Assembly: GCA_002421005.1 (NCBI GenBank)
Contig: DIJC01000018.1
Span: 119,120 to 183,119, forward strand
Reading direction: 5' to 3'
DNA length: 64,000 nucleotides
DNA from: Enterobacteriaceae bacterium UBA5654
GTDB taxonomy: Bacteria > Pseudomonadota > Gammaproteobacteria > Enterobacterales > Enterobacteriaceae
Below the pieces are notes generated by a model. That model saw nothing but the letters and a program-made list of their open reading frames with translations, searched no databases and was not told where the DNA came from. This document shows positions 26,233-38,389 of the stretch, in pieces. A program made the position numbers and the translations under genes. Position 1 is the first letter of the stretch; the number at the start of each line of letters is the position of its first letter.

Positions 26233-26562
26233 TTATTCAAACTTCGGCCCCGATCTTTCGGATATGCGACCCTGCTCAAGTAACGCCTGCTCGATGGTCT
26301 GCTGCAACATCCGAATACGCTGCTCCATGCTGGCGGCGTAGTCGCGGGTTTTCGCCTTTTCCTGAGTTAACTCATAGCTGATGTTCAACGCGGCGATGAA
26401 AACCAACTGCTCAGTATTTGTGACTCTAGTGCGTTCTTTCAGATCTTGCAACCGCTGATTCAGATCGTCCGCAGCCTGATTCAGGGCATCCCTTTGTTCA
26501 GGCGGGCAATTCACTCGCAGTGAACGGCCAAAAATATGGATATCGACGGGTTGTGCAGACAT
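26233..26562 (-). CDS. zapA: Cell division protein ZapA
   Basis: This 109-aa protein binds FtsZ and bundles its filaments at midcell. An N-terminal FtsZ-binding head (VDIHIFGRSLRVNCP) is followed by a long coiled coil (about 60-100). I chose ATG 26562, preceded by AGGAAGGTGG; it gives the E. coli length. The open frame to 26685 is not supported. It is followed by ssrS and fau on the same strand. Confidence 0.96.
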   Translation of the reverse strand: MSAQPVDIHIFGRSLRVNCPPEQRDALNQAADDLNQRLQDLKERTRVTNTEQLVFIAALNISYELTQEKAKTRDYAASMEQRIRMLQQTIEQALLEQGRISERSGPKFE

Positions 26563-26731
26563 GCCACCTTCCTGCTGAATTGACTGCGCGGCCTTCACGC
26601 CCGAATCCGGGGCTGGCGAAGGGGCGACACTATAGCTACCCTGGTGTGCAGATACAAGCCCTTTTCTGGTATCACCAGGGTCCAAAGTGGTAGCATATCA
26701 TGAATATTCCCCTCAACGATGACGAATGCGC

Positions 26732-27310
26732 ATGTCTATACAGAACGAAATGCCTGGTTACAGCGATGTGAACCAGTTACTGAACCAACAGGGCGTGGGA
26801 CTCACCCCCGCCGAAATGCATGGTTTGATTAGCGGCATCCTCTGCGGCGGCACCGTTGATTCCTCGTGGCAGCCGCTGCTCCACGATCTGACTAACGAAG
26901 GCCTGGCGTTCGGTCACGAACTGGCGCAGGCGCTGCGTAACATGCATTCCGCCACCAGCGACTCGCTGGAAGACGACGGCTTTCTGTTTCAGCTCTACAT
27001 GCCGGAAGGCGATGACGTCAGCGTGTTCGATCGCGCCGACGCGCTGGCAGGCTGGGTGAACCATTTCCTGCTGGGCCTTGGCGTCACGCAGCCTAAACTC
27101 GACAAAGTCACCGGCGAAACCGGCGAAGCTATTGACGACCTGCGCAATATTGCCCAGCTTGGCTATGACGTTGAGGAAGATCAGGAAGAGCTGGAGATGT
27201 CGCTCGAAGAGATTATTGAGTACGTGCGCGTCGCCGCGCTGCTCTGCCACGATACCTTCACGCGCCAGCAGCCCATCGCACCGGAAGTGAAAAAACCGAC
27301 CTTACATTAA
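26732..27310 (+). CDS. ygfB: YgfB, UPF0149 family protein
   Basis: This 192-aa, strongly acidic, helical protein is the same length as E. coli YgfB. The family motif GLTPAEMHGLISGILCGG is near the N-terminus and ALAGWVNHFLLGLG near the middle. Its function is not settled; a Pseudomonas homologue affects amidase expression and antibiotic tolerance. I prefer ATG 26732; another in-frame ATG at 26726 is possible. It is the first gene of a ygfB-pepP-ubiH-ubiI unit. Confidence 0.9.
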   Translation: MSIQNEMPGYSDVNQLLNQQGVGLTPAEMHGLISGILCGGTVDSSWQPLLHDLTNEGLAFGHELAQALRNMHSATSDSLEDDGFLFQLYMPEGDDVSVFDRADALAGWVNHFLLGLGVTQPKLDKVTGETGEAIDDLRNIAQLGYDVEEDQEELEMSLEEIIEYVRVAALLCHDTFTRQQPIAPEVKKPTLH

Positions 27311-27331
27311 GAAAATACTCATGGAGGCGTC

Positions 27332-28648
27332 ATGACCCAGCAGGAGTTTCTTCGTCGTCGCCAGGCGCTTCTGGCTCAGATGCAGCCAGGCAGCGCGGCG
27401 TTGATCTTTGCCGCGCCCGAAGCCACGCGTAGCGCAGATACCGAATATCCGTATCGCCAGAGCAGCGACTTTTGGTACTTCACCGGCTTCAACGAGCCGG
27501 AAGCGGTACTGGTACTGATTAAAAGCGATGACACCCACAATCACAGCGTGCTGTTTAACCGCCTGCGCGATGTGACGGCAGAAATCTGGTTTGGTCGCCG
27601 TCTGGGGCAGGAAGCCGCGCCGGAAAAACTGGGCGTTGACCGCGCGCTGGCTGTTAGCGAAATCAACACCCAGCTTTATCAGCTTCTCAACGGCCTGGAT
27701 ACGGTCTGGCATGCCCAGGGTGAATACGCCTGGGCCGATGACACCGTCTTTACCGCCCTGGAAAAGCTGCGTAAAGGCTCGCGGCAGAATCTCTCCGCGC
27801 CCGGTAATATCGCCGACTGGCGTCCGCTGGTGCATGAAATGCGCCTGTTTAAATCGGCGGAAGAAATCGCTGTTCTGCGGCGGGCGGGCGAAATCACCGC
27901 GCTGGCGCATCGCCGGGCGATGGAAAAATGCCGCCCCGGCATGTTCGAGTATCAGCTTGAAGGGGAAATTCACCACGAATTTACCCGCCACGGCGCGCGC
28001 TATCCTTCCTATAACACCATTGTTGGCGGTGGTGACAACGGCTGCATTCTGCACTACACCGAAAACGAGAGCGAGCTGCGCGACGGCGATCTGGTGCTGA
28101 TTGACGCAGGCTGCGAGTACCACGGCTACGCGGGAGATATCACCCGCACCTTCCCGGTTAACGGCAAATTTTCCCCGGCGCAGCGCGAAATCTACGATAT
28201 CGTGCTGGCATCGCTGGATGCCGCCCTGCGGCTGTATCGTCCCGGCACGTCGATGCAGGAAGTCACCACGGAAGTGGTGCGCATCATGATTACCGGGCTG
28301 GTGAAACTGGGCATCCTGAAAGGGGACGTGGAGGCGTTAATCGCCGAAAACGCGCATCGTCCGTTCTTCATGCATGGTCTGAGTCACTGGCTGGGGCTGG
28401 ACGTTCACGATGTCGGCGCCTATGGCGTGGATCGCTCCCGGAAGCTGGAGCCGGGCATGGTGCTGACCGTGGAGCCGGGGCTGTATATCGCGCCGGACGC
28501 CGACGTTCCCGCACAGTATCGCGGCATCGGTATTCGTATTGAAGATGACATCGTCATCACCGACGACGGCAATGAAAATCTCACTGCCAGCGTGGTGAAA
28601 AAAGCCGATGAGATTGAGGCGCTGATGGCGGCGGCGCGCCAGCAATGA
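27332..28648 (+). CDS. pepP: Xaa-Pro aminopeptidase
   Basis: This 438-aa M24-family metallopeptidase removes N-terminal residues preceding proline. Metal ligands are visible in order: LIDAGCEYHGYAGDITRTF (two Asp), FFMHGLSHWLGLDVHD (His), LTVEPGLYI (Glu) and GIGIRIEDD (Glu). Its length is close to E. coli PepP (441). GGAGG lies just upstream of the ATG. The stop overlaps the ubiH start (ATGA). Confidence 0.96.
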   Translation: MTQQEFLRRRQALLAQMQPGSAALIFAAPEATRSADTEYPYRQSSDFWYFTGFNEPEAVLVLIKSDDTHNHSVLFNRLRDVTAEIWFGRRLGQEAAPEKLGVDRALAVSEINTQLYQLLNGLDTVWHAQGEYAWADDTVFTALEKLRKGSRQNLSAPGNIADWRPLVHEMRLFKSAEEIAVLRRAGEITALAHRRAMEKCRPGMFEYQLEGEIHHEFTRHGARYPSYNTIVGGGDNGCILHYTENESELRDGDLVLIDAGCEYHGYAGDITRTFPVNGKFSPAQREIYDIVLASLDAALRLYRPGTSMQEVTTEVVRIMITGLVKLGILKGDVEALIAENAHRPFFMHGLSHWLGLDVHDVGAYGVDRSRKLEPGMVLTVEPGLYIAPDADVPAQYRGIGIRIEDDIVITDDGNENLTASVVKKADEIEALMAAARQQ

Positions 28649-29817
28649 GCGTGATTATTACAGGCGGCGGGATGACCGGCGCAACGCTGGCGCTGGCAAT
28701 ATCTCATCTGACGCAGGGCGCGCTGCCGGTTCATCTGGTTGAAGCCGTGGCACCCGCCACGGTCGCTCACCCCGGCTTCGACGCGCGGGCGATTGCACTG
28801 GCGGCGGGCACCTGTCAGCAACTGGCGCGCATTGGCGTCTGGCAGGCGATTGCCGACTGCGCCACCGCCATTAAAACGGTTCATATCAGCGATCGCGGGC
28901 ACGCCGGAGCGGTGATGTTGGAGGCCAGAGATTACGCGATCCCGGCGCTCGGTCAGGTTGTCGAACTGCACGACGTCGGCCAGCGTTTATTTGCCCTGCT
29001 GCGCAAAGCGCCCGGCATCACGCTACACTGTCCGGCAAGCGTAGTCAGTTTCACCCGCAGTGAGAATGACGTCAGCGTCACGCTCGACAGCGGCGAAACG
29101 CTGCAAGGTCAGCTACTGGTCGCCGCCGACGGTTCCCGCTCCCCGCTGGGCGAACGCTGCGGCGTGCAGTGGCAGCAGGAGCCGTATCAGCAACTGGCGG
29201 TCATAGCCAACGTCACCACCGCCGTAGCGCATCAGGGGCGCGCGTTTGAGCGCTTCACGCCGCACGGGCCGCTGGCGATGCTGCCGATGTCCGGTGGCCG
29301 CAATTCGCTGGTGTGGTGCCATCCGCTCGAGCGGCGTGAAGCGGTGCTGGGCTGGTCAGACGCGCGTTTTTGCGATGAACTCCAGCGCGCCTTTGGCTGG
29401 CGGCTGGGGCGCATTACCCACGCCGGGCAGCGTGCGGCGTATCCGCTGGCGCTTAACACCGCCTCGCGCGCTATCTCTCACCGGCTGGTGCTGGTCGGCA
29501 ACGCGGCCCAGACTCTGCATCCGATTGCCGGACAGGGATTTAACCTTGGCCTGCGTGATGCCATCAGCCTTGCGGAAACGCTGGCGGATGTGGCGGCGGG
29601 CGATCCGGGCGATTATGCGGTTCTCAGCCGCTATCGCGAACGCCGGATAGCCGATAAAACCGCGACGATTGGCGTCACTGACGGGCTGGTGCATCTGTTC
29701 GCTAACCGCTGGTCGCCGCTGGTCGCCGGACGCAATGCGGGGCTGATGGCGATGGAATTCATAACGCCCGTTCGCGACGCGCTGGCCCGGCGCACGCTGG
29801 GCTGGGTGGAACGCTAG
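28645..29817 (+). CDS. ubiH: 2-octaprenyl-6-methoxyphenol hydroxylase UbiH
   Basis: This 390-aa flavin monooxygenase works in ubiquinone synthesis. The FAD-binding N-terminus IITGGGMTGATLALA (GxGxxG) and the second FAD motif LVGNAAQTLHPIAGQGFNLG near residue 280 are clear. It is translationally coupled to pepP, and ubiI follows after 65 bases, as in E. coli. Confidence 0.96.
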   Translation: MSVIITGGGMTGATLALAISHLTQGALPVHLVEAVAPATVAHPGFDARAIALAAGTCQQLARIGVWQAIADCATAIKTVHISDRGHAGAVMLEARDYAIPALGQVVELHDVGQRLFALLRKAPGITLHCPASVVSFTRSENDVSVTLDSGETLQGQLLVAADGSRSPLGERCGVQWQQEPYQQLAVIANVTTAVAHQGRAFERFTPHGPLAMLPMSGGRNSLVWCHPLERREAVLGWSDARFCDELQRAFGWRLGRITHAGQRAAYPLALNTASRAISHRLVLVGNAAQTLHPIAGQGFNLGLRDAISLAETLADVAAGDPGDYAVLSRYRERRIADKTATIGVTDGLVHLFANRWSPLVAGRNAGLMAMEFITPVRDALARRTLGWVER

Positions 29818-29882
29818 GCTAACTTTTTTTCAGTCCACGGGCTGCAACCATTATGGCCGGATCAGGCTTCAGGAGTGAAACA

Positions 29883-31085
29883 GTGCAAAATGTTGACGTA
29901 GCGATTGTCGGCGGTGGGATGGTCGGGCTGGCGATTGCCTGTGGTCTGCAGGGCAGCGGTCTGCGCGTGGCGGTACTGGAGCAAAAAACGGTACAGCCAC
30001 CGGCGGCAGATGCCCCTTATGCGCTGCGCGTCTCGGCGATTAACGCCGCCAGCGAAAAGCTGCTCTCGCACCTTGGCGTCTGGTCCTCCATTACTGCGCA
30101 TCGCGCCAGTTGCTATCACGGGATGGAAGTCTGGGAAAAAGACAGTTTTGGGCACATCCGTTTTGATGACCGCAGCATGGGGCACACTCATCTCGGTCAC
30201 ATCGTTGAAAACGACGTCATTCACGCCGCGCTGTGGCAAAAGGCGCAGCAGTGTCAGGACGTTACGCTGATCGCCCCGGCGGAAGTGCAGCAGGTGGCGT
30301 GGGGTGAAAACGAAGTATTTATCAGCCTGAAAGACGGCACGATGATGACCGCGCGGCTGGTGGTCGGCGCGGACGGCGCGAATTCCTGGCTGCGCGACAA
30401 AGCCGACATTCCGCTGACGTTCTGGGACTATAACCATCACGCGCTGGTGGCGACTATCCGCACCACCGAGCCGCATCAGGGCGTGGCGCGTCAGGTATTC
30501 CACGGAGAAGGCATTCTGGCTTTCCTGCCGCTAAGCGATCCGCATTTATGTTCAATTGTCTGGTCGCTTGCCCCGGATGACGCCGCGCGAATGCAGCAGG
30601 CGGACGAAGCGGAATTTAACCAGGCGCTGACGGTGGCCTTTGATAACCGGCTTGGCCTGTGCCAGGTAGAAAGCGAGCGTCAGGTTTATCCGCTGACCGG
30701 GCGCTACGCACGGCAGTTTGCCGCTCACCGGCTGGCGCTGGTCGGCGATGCGGCGCACACCATCCATCCGCTGGCCGGGCAGGGCGTGAATCTCGGCTTT
30801 ATGGATGCGGCTGAACTGATTAACGAACTGCGCCGTCTCAGCCTGCAGGGCAAAGATATCGGGCAGCATATGTATCTGCGTCGCTTTGAGCGCAGCCGTA
30901 AGCACAGCGCTGCGCTGATGCTGGCGGGAATGCAGGGTTTTCGCGAACTCTTTGCCGGACACAACCCGGCGAAAAAACTATTGCGCGATATCGGCCTGAA
31001 AATGGCGGACACGCTCCCGGGGGTTAAGCCCCAGCTCATTCGCCAGGCGATGGGGCTGAACGATCTCCCTGACTGGTTACGTTAA
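29883..31085 (+). CDS. ubiI: 2-octaprenylphenol hydroxylase UbiI (VisC)
   Basis: This 400-aa flavin monooxygenase of ubiquinone synthesis is a paralogue of UbiH. VAIVGGGMVGLAIACG is the FAD-binding turn and LVGDAAHTIHPLAGQGVNLG the second motif. I chose GTG 29883, with AGGAG seven bases upstream, because it gives the E. coli length; an in-frame ATG at 29853 lacks a ribosome site. An intrinsic terminator follows. Confidence 0.96.
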   Translation: MQNVDVAIVGGGMVGLAIACGLQGSGLRVAVLEQKTVQPPAADAPYALRVSAINAASEKLLSHLGVWSSITAHRASCYHGMEVWEKDSFGHIRFDDRSMGHTHLGHIVENDVIHAALWQKAQQCQDVTLIAPAEVQQVAWGENEVFISLKDGTMMTARLVVGADGANSWLRDKADIPLTFWDYNHHALVATIRTTEPHQGVARQVFHGEGILAFLPLSDPHLCSIVWSLAPDDAARMQQADEAEFNQALTVAFDNRLGLCQVESERQVYPLTGRYARQFAAHRLALVGDAAHTIHPLAGQGVNLGFMDAAELINELRRLSLQGKDIGQHMYLRRFERSRKHSAALMLAGMQGFRELFAGHNPAKKLLRDIGLKMADTLPGVKPQLIRQAMGLNDLPDWLR

Positions 31086-31102
31086 CTGCGTCACACTTCT
31101 GC

Positions 31103-31127
31103 TCCCGGCCTCTGCGCCGGGATCTTT
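31103..31127 (+). terminator. Intrinsic terminator of ubiI
   Basis: TCCCGGC/GCCGGGA forms a 7-bp stem with a 6-base loop followed by a short T-rich run. Confidence 0.75.
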
Positions 31128-31472
31128 TCCTCGTTTGAAAAATTCTAATTTCACTCCTTTTTTCGCATTAGATTTTTTAATCTTTTCCATTTTGGACTGC
31201 GGAAATTCCACCGCTTTTTCCCTCTTAAATATCACTATTCAGCAAAATGAAGAGGCCAAACTTTATTTTCTGTTTGTTGAATCCCATTTTGGCAGTCAAA
31301 AATTCTGTAGTCTCTTTAGTGCATTATCGTCATAAGCTAATGTGATGACCTTCTTTAGCTTATGGTTAACCTGCGGTTTCAATGATAAGTTCAGGCCAAA
31401 GATAACGTTTGCGTCGCTGCCGTTTTGCGGGCGTAAAACGGATGACAGCCCGGCATATTCAACGAGGAAAAG
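31128..31472 (+). promoter_or_regulatory. gcvTHP control region
   Basis: About 345 bases of AT-rich DNA precede gcvT. In E. coli this region binds GcvA, Lrp and PurR, and many A/T tracts here fit Lrp and GcvA. A PurR-like box is listed separately. I found no glycine riboswitch, which matches E. coli-type control. Confidence 0.6.
31399..31414 (+). promoter_or_regulatory. Candidate PurR box upstream of gcvT
   Basis: The 16-bp site matches the PurR palindrome ACGCAAACGTTTGCGT at 13 of 16 positions, with a perfect right half (AACGTTTGCGT). PurR represses gcvTHP in E. coli, linking glycine cleavage to purine supply. Confidence 0.65.
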
Positions 31473-32567
31473 ATGACTCAACAGACTCCGTTGTATGAAC
31501 AGCACACCCAGTGTGGCGCGCGCATGGTGGATTTCCACGGCTGGATGATGCCGCTGCATTACGGCTCACAGATTGATGAGCACCACGCGGTGCGCACCGA
31601 TGCGGGCATGTTTGATGTGTCGCACATGACCATCGTTGATTTGCGCGGCAGCCGCACCCGCGAGTTCCTGCGTTATTTGCTGGCGAACGACGTGGCGAAG
31701 CTCACCAAACCCGGCAAGGCGCTCTACTCCGGGATGCTCAACGCTTCCGGCGGCGTGATTGACGATCTGATCGTCTATTTCTTTACCGAAGATTTCTTCC
31801 GCCTCGTCGTTAACTCCGCAACCCGTGAAAAAGACCTCGCCTGGATCAGCCAGCACGCTGAATCGTATGCCATTGACCTGTCCGTGCGTGATGACCTGTC
31901 GCTGATAGCGGTGCAGGGACCGAATGCCCAGGCGAAAGCCGCCACCCTCTTTAATGAACAGCAGCGTCAGGCCGTTGCCGGAATGAAGCCTTTTTTTGGC
32001 GTTCAGGCTGGCGATTTGTTTATTGCGACCACCGGGTATACCGGCGAAGCCGGTTATGAGATCGCGCTGCCGAATGAACAGGCGGCGGCGTTCTGGCAAG
32101 CGCTGGTGGACGCAGGCGTAAAACCCTGCGGGCTGGGCGCGCGCGATACGCTGCGTCTGGAAGCGGGCATGAACCTGTACGGTCAGGAAATGGACGAAGG
32201 CATTTCCCCGCTGGCGGCCAACATGGGCTGGACGATTGCCTGGGAGCCTGCCGACCGTGATTTTATTGGCCGGGAAGCGCTGGAATCCCAGCGTGCGAAA
32301 GGCACCGAAACGCTGGTTGGTCTGGTGATGACCGAAAAAGGCGTGCTGCGTAACGAACTGCCGGTGCGTTTCACCGACGCGCAGGGCAACCCACGGGAAG
32401 GCGTGATCACCAGCGGCACGTTTTCGCCGACGCTTGGCTACAGCATCGCGCTGGCCCGCGTTCCGGCTGGCATTGGCGACACGGCTATCGTGCAGATCCG
32501 CAACCGTGAAATGCCGGTGAAAGTGACCAAACCCGTTTTTGTGCGTAATGGCAAAGCCGTTGCGTAA
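31473..32567 (+). CDS. gcvT: Glycine cleavage system T protein (aminomethyltransferase)
   Basis: This 364-aa protein takes the aminomethyl group from lipoylated GcvH and passes the one-carbon unit to tetrahydrofolate, releasing ammonia. Family segments YDRHAxxGAxM-like (YEQHTQCGARMVDF), FDVSHM and GYTGEAGYEIALP are visible. It is the first gene of gcvTHP, with AACGAGG upstream of the ATG. ygfZ in this window is a paralogous folate-binding protein. Confidence 0.97.
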   Translation: MTQQTPLYEQHTQCGARMVDFHGWMMPLHYGSQIDEHHAVRTDAGMFDVSHMTIVDLRGSRTREFLRYLLANDVAKLTKPGKALYSGMLNASGGVIDDLIVYFFTEDFFRLVVNSATREKDLAWISQHAESYAIDLSVRDDLSLIAVQGPNAQAKAATLFNEQQRQAVAGMKPFFGVQAGDLFIATTGYTGEAGYEIALPNEQAAAFWQALVDAGVKPCGLGARDTLRLEAGMNLYGQEMDEGISPLAANMGWTIAWEPADRDFIGREALESQRAKGTETLVGLVMTEKGVLRNELPVRFTDAQGNPREGVITSGTFSPTLGYSIALARVPAGIGDTAIVQIRNREMPVKVTKPVFVRNGKAVA

Positions 32568-32590
32568 TGTACTTTTCTGGAGAATGAGCG

Positions 32591-32980
32591 ATGAGCAATA
32601 TCCCTGCTGAACTGAAATACAGTAAAGAACACGAGTGGCTGCGCAAAGAAACTGACGGCTCTTATACCGTCGGCATCACCGAGCACGCGCAGGAACTGCT
32701 GGGCGACATGGTGTTTGTCGATCTGCCGGAGCCTGGTGCGACCGTTAGCGCGGGCGACGACTGTGCGGTAGCGGAATCGGTGAAGGCAGCGTCCGATATT
32801 TACGCGCCCATCAGCGGTGAAATTGTGGCGGTCAACGAGGCGCTGGGGGATTCCCCGGAACTGGTTAACAGCGAGCCTTACGCGGGCGGCTGGATCTTCA
32901 AAATTCGCGCCAGCGACGAAGCCGAAATCGACGCACTGCTGGACGCCACCGCTTACCAGGCACTGCTGGAAGACGAGTAA
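32591..32980 (+). CDS. gcvH: Glycine cleavage system H protein
   Basis: This 129-aa lipoyl carrier shuttles the aminomethyl intermediate between GcvP, GcvT and Lpd. The lipoylated lysine is Lys65 in AESVKAASDIY. Length equals E. coli GcvH. The 135-bp gap to gcvP holds a pair of palindromic repeat hairpins. Confidence 0.98.
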   Translation: MSNIPAELKYSKEHEWLRKETDGSYTVGITEHAQELLGDMVFVDLPEPGATVSAGDDCAVAESVKAASDIYAPISGEIVAVNEALGDSPELVNSEPYAGGWIFKIRASDEAEIDALLDATAYQALLEDE

Positions 32981-32990
32981 TCGGTGCCGG

Positions 32991-33062
32991 TCCCTCTCTC
33001 TGCCGGAGAGGGACGCTTCAGTTCTCCTTCTCCTGCCGGGAGAAGGCTGGGGCGAGGAAAAT
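32991..33062. repeat. Intergenic palindromic repeat (tandem hairpins) inside gcvTHP
   Basis: Two hairpins lie side by side: TCCCTCTC/GAGAGGGA (32991-33013) and CCTTCTCC/GGAGAAGG (33026-33046), followed by GCTGGGGCGAGG. Read on the minus strand the pattern is CCTCGCCCCAGC, then a CCTTCTCCC hairpin. This resembles the CCCTCACCCTAACCCTCTCCC element at 63924-63959, so both belong to one enterobacterial repeat family. Confidence 0.8.
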
Positions 33063-33115
33063 CGCTTTTCCTTGCCCTGATTGACATTCACAGCACGTTT
33101 CAGGAACCCTCGCTC

Positions 33116-35989
<2,874 letters not shown>

Positions 35990-36011
35990 TTAACGCACTG
36001 ATGATGAAACC

Positions 36012-36047
36012 AGCCGGGTAAGCGTTAGCGCTGCCCGGCTTTTTTTT
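36012..36047 (+). terminator. Intrinsic terminator of gcvTHP
   Basis: AGCCGGG/CCCGGCT with an inner AGCG/CGCT stem is followed by eight T residues. Confidence 0.92.
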
Positions 36048-36061
36048 GGGGAGAAAATACA

Positions 36062-36805
36062 TTGGCTATCGCACTGGTTACTGGCGCAAGCCGGGGAATT
36101 GGCAGGGCTACCGCGCGGCAACTCGCGCATGAAGGCTACACCGTGGCAGTAAATTATCAGCACAATACCGAGGCGGCGCTGGCAGTCGTCGCCGGGATTG
36201 AGCAGGACGGTGGCAAGGCGTTTGCGGTGCGCGCCGACATCAGCGATGAAGAGCAGGTGATGGCGATGTTTGCGGCCATTGACCGTGAAGCCGGGCCGCT
36301 GACCGCGCTGGTGAACAACGCGGGTATTCTGTTCGCGCAAAGCCGCATTGAAGATCTGACGGCAACGCGGATTAACCAGGTGCTGTCGACTAATGTGACC
36401 GGGTATTTTCTCTGCTGCCGGGAGGCGGTAAAGCGGATGTCGCACCGGCACGGCGGGCAGGGCGGGGCGATTGTTAACGTCTCGTCGGCGGCCGCGCGGC
36501 TTGGAGCGCCGGGGGAATATGTGGATTATGCGGCGTCGAAAGGCGCGGTGGATACCTTAACGACCGGTCTGGCGCTGGAGGTGGCGGCGCAGGGTGTACG
36601 TGTCAACGGTGTGCGGCCGGGGTATATCTACACCGATATGCACGCGTCAGGCGGTGAGCCGGGGCGGGTAGATCGCGTCAAGTCAGTATTACCGATGCAG
36701 CGCGGCGGGCAGCCGGAAGAGGTCGCGCAGGCGATTGCCTGGCTGCTTAGCGAGAAGGCGTCGTACGTCACGGGAAGTTTTATCGATCTGGCGGGTGGAA
36801 AATAA
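36062..36805 (+). CDS. ygfF: YgfF, short-chain dehydrogenase/reductase
   Basis: This 247-aa SDR has the NAD(P)-binding TGASRGIGRATA, the NNAG motif near residue 88 and the catalytic YAASK near residue 158. It starts with TTG at 36062, preceded by GGGGAG; this gives the E. coli length and no ATG fits better. E. coli YgfF is called a glucose 1-dehydrogenase-like protein, but the natural substrate is unproven. Confidence 0.92.
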   Translation: MAIALVTGASRGIGRATARQLAHEGYTVAVNYQHNTEAALAVVAGIEQDGGKAFAVRADISDEEQVMAMFAAIDREAGPLTALVNNAGILFAQSRIEDLTATRINQVLSTNVTGYFLCCREAVKRMSHRHGGQGGAIVNVSSAAARLGAPGEYVDYAASKGAVDTLTTGLALEVAAQGVRVNGVRPGYIYTDMHASGGEPGRVDRVKSVLPMQRGGQPEEVAQAIAWLLSEKASYVTGSFIDLAGGK

Positions 36806-36810
36806 GCGAA

Positions 36811-36833
36811 TGCGCCCCGGCTCGCGGGGCGCA
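36811..36833. terminator. Bidirectional hairpin between ygfF and bglA
   Basis: TGCGCCCCG/CGGGGCGCA is a perfect 9-bp stem with a 5-base loop between convergent stop codons. There is no strong T tract. Confidence 0.6.
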
Positions 36834-36838
36834 CTGGG

Positions 36839-38272
36839 TTAAAGCTGCTCGCCGTTGCTGGCAATCACCGCTTTATACCAGTTGAAGCTCTTCTTGCGGG
36901 AGCGCGACATATCGCCGGTGCCGTCATCATGTTTGTTGACATAAATGAACCCGTAGCGCTTGCTGTACTGCCCGGTGGTGAAGGACACGCAGTCGATGCA
37001 GCCCCACGGGGTGTAGCCCATCAGATCCACGCCGTCGTAAGTCACGGCCTTGATCATCTCTGCCACGTGCGCGCGCAGGTAGTCGATGCGATAGTCATCG
37101 TTGATGCTGCCGTCTTCTTCCACGTTGTCGTAAGCGCCAAAGCCGTTTTCTACAATAAACAGCGGCTTCTGATAGCGCTCGTACATTTCGCACAGCGCGT
37201 AACGCAGACCTACCGGGTCAATCTGCCAGTCCCAGTCGGAGGATTTGAGATGCGGATTAGGAATGCTGCCTTCAAAGCCTGAAAGCGCATCGCCGGTGCC
37301 GCCGCCCGCTTTCACCGCGTTGGTCATGTAGTAGCTGAAGCCGAGATAGGCGCAGGTGCCGTCGCGCAGGATCTTGTCATCGCCCGCTTCCATTTTGATA
37401 TTGAACCCGCGACGCTCCCATTCGTTCAGCACGTAGGATGGGTAGTAGCCGCGTAGCTGAACATCGGTAAAGACGTAGCGCTCGCGCATCGCCTCCTGGG
37501 TCAGCATCACGTCTTCGGGTTTGCAGGAGAACGGATACAGCGCCACCATCGCCAGCATACAGCCAACCTGCATTTCCGGGTTGATCTGCCGCGCCGCTTT
37601 CACCGCCAGCGCGCTGGCAACGAACTGGTGATGCAGCACCTGGTACATGGTTTCTTCCGGGTTATCGTGCTGGGTATAAACCACGCCGGAGCAGCAGTAG
37701 CCAAACAGCCGCGCACGCCAGTTGCGCTGGTTGTTGATCTCATTAAAGGTCATCCAGTATTTGACCTTGTGCTTGTAGCGTTCGAAAACCACTTCCGCAA
37801 AGCGGACAAAGAAATCCACTACTTTACGGTTGGTCCAGCCGCCGTATTGCTGAACCAGATGCAGAGGCATTTCGAAGTGGGAAAGGGTGATCACTGGCTC
37901 GATATTGTATTTGAGCAGCTCATCGAACATATCGTCGTAGAACTTCAGCCCTTCTTCATTAGGCTCCAGCTCATCACCCTGCGGGAAAATGCGTGACCAG
38001 GCAATGGAAGTGCGGAAGCATTTGAAGCCCATTTCGGCAAACAGTTTGATGTCTTCTTTATAGCGGCTGTAGAAGTCTACCGCTTCGTGATTGGGATAAT
38101 ATTTGCCCGGCACGACTTCCTGAGTGATTTCACGGGAGACGCCGTGCGCGCCGCCGGTCAGCACGTCGCAAATGCTTGGTCCTTTACCGCCTTTGTTCCA
38201 GCCGCCCTCAACCTGGTGTGCGGCGACCGCACCACCCCAGAGGAAATCTTTCGGTAACGTCAGTTTTTTCAT
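36839..38272 (-). CDS. bglA: 6-phospho-beta-glucosidase BglA
   Basis: This 477-aa GH1 enzyme hydrolyses PTS-imported phospho-beta-glucosides. The acid/base Glu178 is in TFNEINN, the nucleophile Glu is in FIVENGFG near residue 375, and the C-terminal SRSRKKSFNWYK is typical of phospho-specific GH1 enzymes. It matches E. coli BglA (479 aa). An RpiR-family regulator lies 117 bases upstream on the same strand and may control it. No PTS permease is adjacent. Confidence 0.96.
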   Translation of the reverse strand: MKKLTLPKDFLWGGAVAAHQVEGGWNKGGKGPSICDVLTGGAHGVSREITQEVVPGKYYPNHEAVDFYSRYKEDIKLFAEMGFKCFRTSIAWSRIFPQGDELEPNEEGLKFYDDMFDELLKYNIEPVITLSHFEMPLHLVQQYGGWTNRKVVDFFVRFAEVVFERYKHKVKYWMTFNEINNQRNWRARLFGYCCSGVVYTQHDNPEETMYQVLHHQFVASALAVKAARQINPEMQVGCMLAMVALYPFSCKPEDVMLTQEAMRERYVFTDVQLRGYYPSYVLNEWERRGFNIKMEAGDDKILRDGTCAYLGFSYYMTNAVKAGGGTGDALSGFEGSIPNPHLKSSDWDWQIDPVGLRYALCEMYERYQKPLFIVENGFGAYDNVEEDGSINDDYRIDYLRAHVAEMIKAVTYDGVDLMGYTPWGCIDCVSFTTGQYSKRYGFIYVNKHDDGTGDMSRSRKKSFNWYKAVIASNGEQL

Positions 38273-38389
38273 CTTTGTCAGTCTCGCTTATTACTTTCTG
38301 ATCCGAGTCTAACAAAGCGATAATAAATGTCACGATATAACAAAATAGCCACAGAGGTGATTTGTTACATTGAAAAAACACATTGTTTT

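Noticed and set aside
31128..31472. Glycine riboswitch upstream of gcvT
   Set aside because: No tandem aptamer pattern was recognised; Enterobacteriaceae use GcvA, Lrp and PurR instead.
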